64,000 nt of DNA from positions 27,324 through 91,323 of the forward strand of contig NZ_JAGGOI010000009.1 of the NCBI RefSeq assembly GCF_018614585.1, read 5' to 3'. A program made the translations under genes and the position numbers. Origin of the DNA: Streptomyces sp. ISL-1. GTDB taxonomy: Bacteria > Actinomycetota > Actinomycetes > Streptomycetales > Streptomycetaceae. Shown here piece by piece: positions 56,899-64,000 of this stretch (the first letter of the stretch is position 1; each line of letters opens with the position of its first letter). Below the pieces are notes generated by a model. That model made no database searches and was not told the DNA's origin. It saw only the letters and a program-made list of their open reading frames with translations.

Positions 56899-57812
56899 AC
56901 ACGTGGCATGTGAGTGGGCAGCTGGCGGCACAGTACGCGTCTGGCTCGGCCGCCGAGCCGGACGCCTGGTCTCTGGAGAAGCACGTCGAATCGTGCGGAC
57001 CGTGCGCGACCCGGGTCTCGGCGGCTGTGCGGGCGGGCACGGCGGGCCCGGTACTGGCGGTTGTCCGGGCGGCGGTGCTGTCGAGCGCGACGGCACCGGC
57101 GGCGTCACGCACCGGAGTGCGGTGGGGCGGGCGCACGCGGGTGGCCGGGGCGCGGGAGCCTGCGGGCACGGGCTGGGCTCCTCGGGCGTGGCCGGGGTTG
57201 CCGGCTCGCATGGTGTGGGCCGCAGGGCCCGCGTTGCGAGGCGCCTGGCTGATGGCGCTGCTCCTGGTGACCGCCGGTGCGCTCATCCTCGCGTACGGCG
57301 CGCACTTCGGCGGCGCCCGCCCGCTGCTGCTCGCGGTGGCGCCGGTGCTGCCGCTCGCCGGGGTGGGGCTCTCGTACGGGCGCCACGCGGATCCGCTGCA
57401 CGAGGTCGCCGCGGCGACCCCGTCCGGCGGACTGCGGCTGTTGCTGACCCGGACCGCGGCCGTGCTGGCGGTCAGCGTCCCGCTGCTGACGACGGCCGGC
57501 GCGCTGCTGCCCGCTGCGGCGGATGTGCCGGGTGCGGCGGCCTGGCTGCTGCCGGGTCTCGCCCTGACGCTGGCGGCACTGGCGCTCGGCTCGTACGTGG
57601 GCTGCGCGGCCGCCGCCGCGGGCCTGGCCTGCGGCTGGCTGGGCGTCGTCGTGGCGCCCGTACTGGCCACACTGCCGCGGGACCTGGCGGGCCAGCTCGA
57701 GCGTTACGTCTCGGGGCCCGCCTTGCAGGGCGGCTGGGCCGCGGCTGCCGTGCTGTGCGCGGGGCTGCTCGCCGTACGCCGTTCGTCCTTCGACCATCTG
57801 GAGAAGATGTGA
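56895..57812 (+). CDS. Zinc-finger membrane protein, likely anti-sigma factor
   Basis: The GTG start overlaps the sigma stop. The 305-residue protein has KHVESCGPC (about 29-37), the HxxxCxxC Zn motif of ZAS anti-sigma domains, followed by about six hydrophobic helices. In the family the cytosolic zinc domain binds the sigma factor and the membrane part receives the signal. The large membrane portion could also act with the ABC genes downstream. GGGAGG precedes the start by six bases. Confidence 0.8.
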   Translation: MNTWHVSGQLAAQYASGSAAEPDAWSLEKHVESCGPCATRVSAAVRAGTAGPVLAVVRAAVLSSATAPAASRTGVRWGGRTRVAGAREPAGTGWAPRAWPGLPARMVWAAGPALRGAWLMALLLVTAGALILAYGAHFGGARPLLLAVAPVLPLAGVGLSYGRHADPLHEVAAATPSGGLRLLLTRTAAVLAVSVPLLTTAGALLPAAADVPGAAAWLLPGLALTLAALALGSYVGCAAAAAGLACGWLGVVVAPVLATLPRDLAGQLERYVSGPALQGGWAAAAVLCAGLLAVRRSSFDHLEKM

Positions 57813-58579
57813 GCACCGTAGAGGTCACCGGGCTGACGGTCCGCCACCGCAGGACGGTCGCGCTCGACGCGGTCGCCCTCGGCTTCGGCACCGGCGTACA
57901 CGGTCTGCTGGGCCCGAACGGCGCCGGTAAAACCTCGCTGATCCGCGTCCTGGCCACGGTGGCCGCACCGGCGGAAGGCCGGGTGGAGCTGCTCGGCCGC
58001 GATGTGTCGGGGCACCGGGAGCGGGCGGAGGTGCGGCGGCGGCTGGGCTATCTGCCGCAGGAGTTCGGCTACTACCCGGGATTCACGGTCCGGGAGTTCA
58101 TCTCGTACGTGGCGTGGCTGAAGGAAATGGCGGCGGAGTCGGTCCCCGGTGCGGTGGAGCGGGCGGTCGAGCGGGTGGGTCTCGCGGACCGCATCGACGC
58201 CAAGGTGAAGACGCTGTCGGGCGGGATGGTGCGCCGGGTCGGCATCGCGCAGGCCATCGTGAACGAGCCGGATCTGCTGCTGCTCGACGAGCCGACGGCC
58301 GGTCTCGACCCGGAGCAGCGAGTCGAATTCAGAGCACTGCTCATGGAACTGGGCACTGCTTCCACAGTGATCGTCTCCACCCACCTGGTCGAAGACGTGG
58401 CGGCCGCTTGCGCGGAGGTGACCCTGATCGAGTCCGGCCGGGTGGCCTACCGGGGCACCACCGCGGAACTGACGGCGCTGGGCGAGGACTCCCTGGAGGA
58501 GAGCGCCGGCAACGCGATCGAACGCGGCTACACCGCAGCTCTGCGCGCCCACCGCGCGCTCGCGGGAGCGGGCCGGTGA
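57809..58579 (+). CDS. ABC transporter ATP-binding protein
   Basis: The 256-residue ATPase has Walker A GPNGAGKTS at 36-44, Q-loop GYLPQEFGYYPG, signature TLSGGMVRRVGIA and Walker B LLLLDEPTAGLD, with the switch His in STHLVED. GTG start overlapping the zinc-finger gene (GTGA). It should power the membrane proteins encoded next, an ABC-2-like exporter or a bacitracin-type resistance pump. Confidence 0.93.
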   Translation: MSTVEVTGLTVRHRRTVALDAVALGFGTGVHGLLGPNGAGKTSLIRVLATVAAPAEGRVELLGRDVSGHRERAEVRRRLGYLPQEFGYYPGFTVREFISYVAWLKEMAAESVPGAVERAVERVGLADRIDAKVKTLSGGMVRRVGIAQAIVNEPDLLLLDEPTAGLDPEQRVEFRALLMELGTASTVIVSTHLVEDVAAACAEVTLIESGRVAYRGTTAELTALGEDSLEESAGNAIERGYTAALRAHRALAGAGR

Positions 58580-59952
58580 ACACGACCACCCTGAAACGTC
58601 CCTCCCCCACCCGTAGCCCCTTCCCCGCACGCGCCGGACACCCGCTGTGCACCGAACTGTTGCACAGTTTCGCACCGTGGGCCGGGGTCGCCGTCCTGTT
58701 CACGCTCATGGTGGCCATGGGATCCAAGTCTGCTCAGTGGCAGGGTAGTTGGGGAGAAACCCAGTCCGAGCTGCATATCCTGAGCGCGCTGCTCGGAGGG
58801 CCGCTGGCCGCCGCCGCAGGCTGCTGGCAGGGCGGCAGGGAGCGCCGGCGGCATACCGCGGAGCTGCGGGCGACGGCCGCCCGTGGCCCGCTCGCGCAGT
58901 TCCTGGTGGCGTCGCTGCCGGTGGCGGCGTGGGTGTCCGCGGGGTACGTGTCCACAGCTGTGGGGGCGCTCCTGGCCACCTGGCCGTATGCGTCGGCAGG
59001 CCGCCCGGTCCTCTCCGCGCTGCCGGCGGACGCGGCGTTCCTGGTGGCGTTCACGCTCGTGGGCCACGTCGTCGGACGGCTCGTGGCATGGCGGCCGGCC
59101 CCGCCCGTACTGGCCGGCTGCGCGTATGTCGCCCTCGCCGTCCCCACGTACCAGACATCCGGAGTCCGGCATCTCAGCCCGGTCGCCGCGGAGTCCATGA
59201 GCCTGTCGCTTCCGGTGTGGTGGCAGCCGCTCGCGATGACGGCGTGGACGGGCGGTCTGGCCGTGGCCGCGGTCCTCGCGTACGCCGCCCGGCGCCGGTA
59301 CACCGCGTTGCTGCCGCTCGCCGCCGCGACCGCCGCCGCAATGCTTGTCGCACAGACGGGCGACGCCATGTGGCGCGACGACCCGCTCTTCGAGCGGCAG
59401 GTGTGCGACACGTCCCTGAGGCCCAACATCTGTGTGAACGCGATGTACAGGGGCCTGCTGCCGAAAGTCTCTGCGGCTCTCTCCGACGTCACGGGCCGGC
59501 TCGAAGGCGTCGAGAACCTGCCGGTCCGGTTCGAGGACCTGCCCGGGGAGCCGAAGCCGGACGAGGCCCAGCTGCCCATACTGACTCCGCTCGGCTGGTA
59601 CGTCGTACGCGGTGAACTGATCAATCCGCAGCAGTACGCGTGGGAGGCCGCCGCCGCGCTGACAGGCATTTCAGTCCAGTGCGAGGCCCGCGGAAACGAC
59701 GAACGCGCGCACCGGGTCGACAACACCGTGACGGACTGGCTGAGCCCCAACCCCGTACGGGAGGACATGGACGAGCACTCCGAGCGGCAGGCCCGGAAGG
59801 GGGGCGACGAGAAGGAGCTCGCCCGTATCAAGGCCGACAAGAAGGCTCTCGCTCATCTGACGTCCATGAGTGACGAGGGCCGTCGCGACTGGCTCACAGG
59901 CTACTTCGCGACCGTCGACAGCTGCGACCCGAGCAAGGTGCCCACACTGTGA
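58576..59952 (+). CDS. ABC-2-like membrane protein with large extracytoplasmic or soluble C-terminus
   Basis: The 458-residue protein starts with GTG overlapping the ATPase stop. About seven hydrophobic helices occupy residues 30-260; the rest (about 265-458) is soluble and charged, with two Cys in CDTSLRPNICVNAMYRG and another near the end. It resembles streptomycete ABC permease subunits fused to a uncharacterised domain. It probably forms the channel with the downstream membrane protein. The transported compound is unknown. Confidence 0.75.
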   Translation: MNTTTLKRPSPTRSPFPARAGHPLCTELLHSFAPWAGVAVLFTLMVAMGSKSAQWQGSWGETQSELHILSALLGGPLAAAAGCWQGGRERRRHTAELRATAARGPLAQFLVASLPVAAWVSAGYVSTAVGALLATWPYASAGRPVLSALPADAAFLVAFTLVGHVVGRLVAWRPAPPVLAGCAYVALAVPTYQTSGVRHLSPVAAESMSLSLPVWWQPLAMTAWTGGLAVAAVLAYAARRRYTALLPLAAATAAAMLVAQTGDAMWRDDPLFERQVCDTSLRPNICVNAMYRGLLPKVSAALSDVTGRLEGVENLPVRFEDLPGEPKPDEAQLPILTPLGWYVVRGELINPQQYAWEAAAALTGISVQCEARGNDERAHRVDNTVTDWLSPNPVREDMDEHSERQARKGGDEKELARIKADKKALAHLTSMSDEGRRDWLTGYFATVDSCDPSKVPTL

Positions 59953-60575
59953 CCGGCTCAGACGGCGAGGCCGCCGCCCCGACCGGCCGCATGCTGTACG
60001 CCCGGTCCCGCGGCATCCCCGTCGCCCTCGCCGTACTCGCCGCAACAGCCGGTCTCGCCGTCTGGGCCGCATACGGACTGGACGCGTATCTCGACCCGAA
60101 GCGGCGCGTACCGGTGGTGGCGCTCGCACCACTGCTCGCCTCCGCCGTGATCAGCACCAGCTTCCACCAGTACGCCGACGAGCTGGACCGGACGGCCGTG
60201 CGCCCCTGGTGGCCCCGGCGGCTGGCCCATTTGCTGGCACTCACCGCGCTCGCGGCGGCCTCCCTCTCGCTCGCGGTGCTCGGGCACACGACGGAGTTCG
60301 GTGCGCCGGCGATGGTGCGAAACACCCTGGGGGCGGTGGGCATCGCCACGGCCTCGGCGGCGCTGATCGGCGCGCGGCTGAGCTGGCTGCCGACGTTCGC
60401 GTACCTCAGCGCGATCTACCTCGGTGCGCCCGGCGTCCACGGCGGATGGGCCGCGGTGTGGGCCTGGCCCATGCAACCGGGCCAGCAGCCCGCGGCGTGG
60501 GCGACGGCGGGAGCGGCCTATGTCGCAGGAGCGGCGCTGTACGCATGGCGCGGGTCCCGCCGCGAGGGGCCGTAG
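59949..60575 (+). CDS. Membrane protein, second transporter subunit
   Basis: The 208-residue protein has five or six hydrophobic helices (about 20-45, 55-75, 95-115, 120-140, 150-175, 180-200) and no recognisable motif. GTG start overlapping the previous stop. It ends the sigma factor-ABC operon and is probably the second integral subunit of the same transporter. Confidence 0.72.
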   Translation: MTGSDGEAAAPTGRMLYARSRGIPVALAVLAATAGLAVWAAYGLDAYLDPKRRVPVVALAPLLASAVISTSFHQYADELDRTAVRPWWPRRLAHLLALTALAAASLSLAVLGHTTEFGAPAMVRNTLGAVGIATASAALIGARLSWLPTFAYLSAIYLGAPGVHGGWAAVWAWPMQPGQQPAAWATAGAAYVAGAALYAWRGSRREGP

Positions 60576-60690
60576 CCCGCCGGGAACCGAACTCACCGGC
60601 CCGGAAACCATTTGTCCCGCCCGCCCCACCGCGCCACGATGACCACCGACACGCGTCCGTTCCCTACCGGCCACCCGGAGGTCACCCGCC

Positions 60691-61374
60691 ATGACGCTTC
60701 ATGTCGACGGACCCGTCACCCTCGACCGGCGGGAGGGGCCCCACGGGGAGGTCGTGCTCAGGCAGCGCGGCGCGCACCACGAGATCATCGCCAATGGGTG
60801 CTTCCTCATGGACACCTCCGACGGCCGCTCCGAGCGGCTGCTGATCGACACCGCGTACGAAGCTCTCGCAGCCGCCGGAAAGACCGGCCCCACCCTCCTC
60901 ATCGGCGGACTCGGCGTCGGCTTCTCCCTCGCCCGCGCCGCCGCCAACCCCCGTTGGGGGCGTATCGCCGTCGTCGAGCGCGAGCAGGCGATCATCGACT
61001 GGCACCGCACCGGCCCCCTCGGACAGATCTCCGGCGACGCGCTCGCCGACCCCCGCAGCGTGATCCTGCACACGGACCTCATCGCGTATCTGCGCACGAC
61101 CACGGACCGCTACGACGCTCTCTGCCTGGACATCGACAACGGACCCGACTGGACCGTCACCGACGACAACGAAAACCTCTACTCGGCGGCCGGACTCGCC
61201 GCCTGCCAGGGGCGGTTGGAGCCCGGCGGGATCCTCGCCGTGTGGTCCGCCCAGCCCTCCCCGGCATTTGAGGATGCGTTGCGGAATGCCGGATTCACCG
61301 GGGTAACAACCGAAGAGATCCGTGTTGCCCGAGGCGTACCCGACGTCGTCCACCTCGCTGTTCGCCCTGCGTAG
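60691..61374 (+). CDS. Spermidine-synthase-like (SAM-fold) protein
   Basis: The 227-residue protein has the Rossmann-like core of polyamine aminopropyltransferases: TLLIGGLGVGFSLARAA (about 68-84), IAVVEREQAIIDWH, a segment YDALCLDIDNGPDW and LEPGGILAVWS. The N-terminal tetramer domain typical of true spermidine synthases is reduced. Activity and substrate are uncertain; many actinobacterial members are unassigned. GGAGG precedes the ATG by nine bases. Confidence 0.8.
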   Translation: MTLHVDGPVTLDRREGPHGEVVLRQRGAHHEIIANGCFLMDTSDGRSERLLIDTAYEALAAAGKTGPTLLIGGLGVGFSLARAAANPRWGRIAVVEREQAIIDWHRTGPLGQISGDALADPRSVILHTDLIAYLRTTTDRYDALCLDIDNGPDWTVTDDNENLYSAAGLAACQGRLEPGGILAVWSAQPSPAFEDALRNAGFTGVTTEEIRVARGVPDVVHLAVRPA

Positions 61375-61465
61375 CCGGGATGCCGTCACTGCCTTTACGC
61401 TGCTGACCTACACACGGGATCTACACCGGCATGCAGCTCGCAAGAACGCGTACAGGGGCGGGGCG

Positions 61466-62203
61466 ATGGAGCAGACACACACCACGCACAACGGCGTTGC
61501 GGCCACACCCGGCGCGCAGCGCCGGGTGCTGGTCGTCGAGGACGACTCGACGATCGTCGACGCCATCGCCGCCCGCCTGCGGGCGGAAGGCTTTCTGGTC
61601 CAGACGGCGTTGGACGGCCCGGCCGCCGTCGACGCCGCCGAGGCATGGCAGCCCGATCTGATGGTGCTCGACGTGATGCTCCCGGGCTTCGACGGCCTCG
61701 AGGTCTGCCGTCGCGTCCAGGCGCAGCGTCCAGTCCCTGTGCTGATGCTCACAGCGCGCGACGACGAGACCGACATGCTCGTCGGTCTCGGCGTGGGCGC
61801 CGACGACTACATGACCAAGCCGTTCTCGATGCGCGAGCTTGCTGCCCGGGTGCATGTGCTGCTGCGCCGCGTGGAGCGTGCGGCCCTCGCCGCGGTCACT
61901 CCCCGCAGCGGAATCCTGCGCCTCGGCGAGCTGGAGGTTGACCACGCCCAGCGCCGGGTCCGGGTGCGCGGCGAGGACGTACATCTCACACCGACCGAGT
62001 TCGACCTGCTGGTCTGCCTGGCGAACACCCCGCGCGCCGTCCTCTCCCGCGAGCAGCTGCTCGCCGAGGTGTGGGACTGGGCCGACGCGTCCGGCACGCG
62101 CACCGTCGACAGCCACATCAAGGCCCTGCGCCGGAAGATCGGTGCCGAGCGCATCCGCACCGTCCACGGCGTCGGCTACGCACTGGAGACGCCGGCTCCA
62201 TGA
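61466..62203 (+). CDS. OmpR/PhoB-type response regulator
   Basis: The 245-residue protein has a receiver domain with acidic pocket VVEDDS, phospho-acceptor Asp69 in LMVLDVMLP, Thr in MLTARDDE and Lys118 in YMTKPFS, then a winged-helix domain with HLTPTEFDLLVCLA and RTVDSHIKALRRKIG. The stop overlaps the start of the sensor kinase gene (ATGA). The pair stands just before the 2-oxoglutarate dehydrogenase gene, as in other streptomycetes. The start at 61466 follows a GGGGCGGGG stretch. Confidence 0.95.
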   Translation: MEQTHTTHNGVAATPGAQRRVLVVEDDSTIVDAIAARLRAEGFLVQTALDGPAAVDAAEAWQPDLMVLDVMLPGFDGLEVCRRVQAQRPVPVLMLTARDDETDMLVGLGVGADDYMTKPFSMRELAARVHVLLRRVERAALAAVTPRSGILRLGELEVDHAQRRVRVRGEDVHLTPTEFDLLVCLANTPRAVLSREQLLAEVWDWADASGTRTVDSHIKALRRKIGAERIRTVHGVGYALETPAP

Positions 62204-63327
62204 GACGGCGGCGCTGGGACCGGCTGCCCGGCCGCGGCGGCCGGCGGAGCCGGAACCAGCCGCGGTCCGCCTCCATCGCGATCTCGATCAAGACCAAGCT
62301 CGGGACGCTGGTCGTCGTCTCGGTCTTCATCACCACTGGCCTGCTGCTGGTCGCCCTGCGCACCCAGACCGAGGTCCGCTTCATCACCGTCTTCTCGGTG
62401 ATCGCGACCTTGCTGATCACCCAGTTCGTGGCGCACGGCCTGACGGCGCCGCTGGACGAGATGAACACCGTGGCCAAGGGCATATCTCACGGCGACTACA
62501 CCCGCAGAGTGCGCGGCGCCGACCGCCGTGACGAACTCGGCGACCTCGCCTCCACCATCAACCGCATGGCCGACGACCTGGAGGCCGTGGACCAGCACCG
62601 CAAGGAGCTGGTCGCCAATGTCTCGCACGAGCTGCGCACCCCGATCGCCGCGCTGCGCGCCGTGCTGGAGAACGTCGTCGACGGGGTCTCCGCCGCCGAC
62701 CCGGAGACGATGCGCACGGCGCTCAAGCAGACGGAACGCCTGGGCCGCCTGGTCGAGACGCTGCTCGACCTGTCCCGGCTCGACAACGGCGTCGTACCGC
62801 TCAGAGCCCGCCGCTTCGAGGTGTGGCCGTACCTCTCCGGGGTGCTGAAGGAGGCCAATCTGGCCGCGGTCCAGCGCGGTCTGACCTCCGGCTCCGGCCA
62901 CCACACCCGTACCGACGTTCATCTGCACCTCGATGTGTCCCCGCCGGAGCTGACCGCCCACGCGGACGCCGAGCGACTGCACCAGGTGGTCGCCAACCTG
63001 ATCGACAACGCGGTCAAGCACTCCCCGCCGCACGGCCGTGTGACGGTGCGTGCCCGCCGCGGCCCGCAGCCGGAGTCCCTCGACCTGGAAGTGCTGGACG
63101 AGGGCCCGGGCATCCCGGAGCCGGAGCGGCACCGGGTCTTCGAACGCTTCAACCGGGGCAGCGTCCCGTCCCCGCACGGCAAGGGCAGCGACGGCGGCAC
63201 CGGCCTGGGCCTGGCCATCGCGCGCTGGGCGGTCGATCTGCACGGCGGGCGCATCGGGGTGGCCGAATCGTCCCGGGGCTGCCGGATCCAGGTCACCCTT
63301 CCGGGGATCCCCTCGGCACGCGGTTGA
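62200..63327 (+). CDS. Sensor histidine kinase
   Basis: The 375-residue membrane kinase has two membrane helices (about 35-54 and 62-80) with almost no outer loop, a HAMP domain (TAPLDEMNTVAKGISHGDYTRRV), the H-box NVSHELRTPIAALRA with His143, and an ATPase domain with NLIDNAVKHSPP, DEGPGIPEPERH and GGTGLGLAIARW. The lack of an extracellular domain suggests it senses the membrane or an internal signal. It phosphorylates the response regulator encoded before it. Confidence 0.95.
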   Translation: MRRRRWDRLPGRGGRRSRNQPRSASIAISIKTKLGTLVVVSVFITTGLLLVALRTQTEVRFITVFSVIATLLITQFVAHGLTAPLDEMNTVAKGISHGDYTRRVRGADRRDELGDLASTINRMADDLEAVDQHRKELVANVSHELRTPIAALRAVLENVVDGVSAADPETMRTALKQTERLGRLVETLLDLSRLDNGVVPLRARRFEVWPYLSGVLKEANLAAVQRGLTSGSGHHTRTDVHLHLDVSPPELTAHADAERLHQVVANLIDNAVKHSPPHGRVTVRARRGPQPESLDLEVLDEGPGIPEPERHRVFERFNRGSVPSPHGKGSDGGTGLGLAIARWAVDLHGGRIGVAESSRGCRIQVTLPGIPSARG

Positions 63328-63628
63328 CGTAGGGTTCGAACCGGAAGCGCGCATTCTGCGTGTACGTAGTGAGGACGCGGACTGAAGAAGGCCATACACC
63401 GTCGAGGGCACGAGCCGAACCGGGCTGCGGCCGCGGTGTGGCGTACCCGGGGTTGCAGGCGCAGAAGCGGAACCTCGCTTGTTTCCCGCCATTTCCTGCC
63501 CCGAAACCCGCCTTCAGGTGTGACTTGCGCGACGATGACCGGCCCCGCCTGCATCTCTCGGCCAGGGAGGCGTAGCCTTTATTTCCGCTGTCCATCACCT
63601 TGTGAAGCGGAAGAGGGCGGTTACCGCC
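63328..63628. other. Upstream region of the 2-oxoglutarate dehydrogenase gene
   Basis: The 301 bases contain no convincing gene. TAGCCT near 63573 may be a -10 box, but no matching -35 was identified. A long leader is possible. No operator or riboswitch-like fold was recognised. Confidence 0.4.
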
Positions 63629-64000
63629 GTGTCGTCTCAGTCCCCCAGTAACTCGAGCATCTCGACCGACCAAGGCCGGCAGGGCAAGAACCCTGCCGCC
63701 GCGTTCGGTCCCAATGAGTGGCTCGTCGACGAGATCTACCAGCAGTACCTCCAGGACCCCAATTCGGTCGACCGTGCCTGGTGGGACTTCTTCGCCGACT
63801 ACAAGCCGGGCGGCGCGGTTGCTGCCGCCGCAGGGGCGAAGCCGGTGAGTGAAACCCCCGCCGCGCAGTCCGGCGTCGCAGCCGCGGGGGCTGCGGGTGC
63901 CACCGCCGCGGCCCCGGCCGCCCCCAGCGCTCCCGCGCCGTCCGCGAGCAAGCCGGACGGCTCTGCCGCACCGGCCGCACCCGCGGCGCCCCAGCAGGCC
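63629..64000 (+). CDS. kgd: 2-oxoglutarate dehydrogenase E1 / multifunctional KGD protein, N-terminus only
   Basis: From GTG 63629 the frame is open to the window end (124 codons). The segment FGPNEWLVDEIYQQYLQDPNSVDRAWWDFFADY (residues about 29-61) is the conserved N-terminal motif of actinobacterial 2-oxoglutarate dehydrogenase/decarboxylase, a citric acid cycle enzyme. It is followed by the Ala/Pro-rich linker that leads to the acyltransferase domain. The rest lies outside the window. Confidence 0.93.
   Translation, partial: MSSQSPSNSSISTDQGRQGKNPAAAFGPNEWLVDEIYQQYLQDPNSVDRAWWDFFADYKPGGAVAAAAGAKPVSETPAAQSGVAAAGAAGATAAAPAAPSAPAPSASKPDGSAAPAAPAAPQQA

Noticed and set aside
1..64000. tRNA, rRNA and riboswitch genes
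   Set aside because: No cloverleaf-like or ribosomal sequence was recognised in the intergenic regions read by eye; a covariance-model search would be needed to exclude small RNAs.

Overview
The window is high-GC DNA with GTG and TTG starts, many ATGA/GTGA stop-start overlaps, a conservon operon, Tat and lipoprotein exports, and a lon / two-component pair / 2-oxoglutarate dehydrogenase order. All of this points to a Streptomyces-type actinomycete chromosome. No tRNA, rRNA, CRISPR array or intact mobile element was seen.

Layout. 0-1.4 kb: decayed non-homologous end-joining locus (end of a LigD polymerase, a ligase stub, an intact ATP-dependent ligase). 1.5-6.4 kb: nucleotidyltransferase, a DrrAB-type ABC exporter with a DUF4097 protein and a HicB-like ribbon-helix-helix protein, and a transposase stub. 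6.5-14.5 kb: NERD-like protein, HEAT-repeat plus zinc-ribbon pair, and an FtsW/RodA-class B PBP-amidase-DUF3291 run. 14.5-18.3 kb: Uma2 nuclease and a divergent pair of ferritin-like diiron proteins with a TetR regulator.

18.6-34.0 kb is the most unusual region. It holds a sugar-type ABC importer, two DegT/amidohydrolase cassettes, a DapA/NanA-family aldolase-like protein, a luciferase-like flavin oxidoreductase, an enolase-superfamily enzyme, a Tat-exported beta-propeller protein and an uncommon regulator. Five copies of an 18-bp inverted repeat (about TTWCGGC-N4-GCCGWAA) lie in its promoter regions. Three are set exactly at or just after a recognisable -10 box. I read this as one regulon, probably catabolic, for an unidentified substrate. 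In each cassette an amidohydrolase that has lost its metal ligands is translationally coupled to one that keeps them.

34.2-44 kb: a pseudokinase fused to a beta-propeller, an NlpC/P60 hydrolase, and a cvnABCD conservon with a styrene-monooxygenase-like flavoprotein. 44.3-52.7 kb: PP2C-like phosphatase, MarR regulator, GH25 lysozyme, Cys-rich pentapeptide-repeat protein, a secreted M4 metallopeptidase divergent from a TrmB/LuxR-like regulator with a palindrome between them, and a secreted serine protease. 52.7-64 kb: lon, broken by a one-base insertion but still carrying HspR-like and ClgR-like boxes; a rhomboid-like membrane protein; an ECF sigma / zinc-finger membrane protein / ABC transporter operon; a spermidine-synthase-like protein; a two-component system; and the start of the 2-oxoglutarate dehydrogenase gene.

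All assignments come from reading the sequence; no database search was run.
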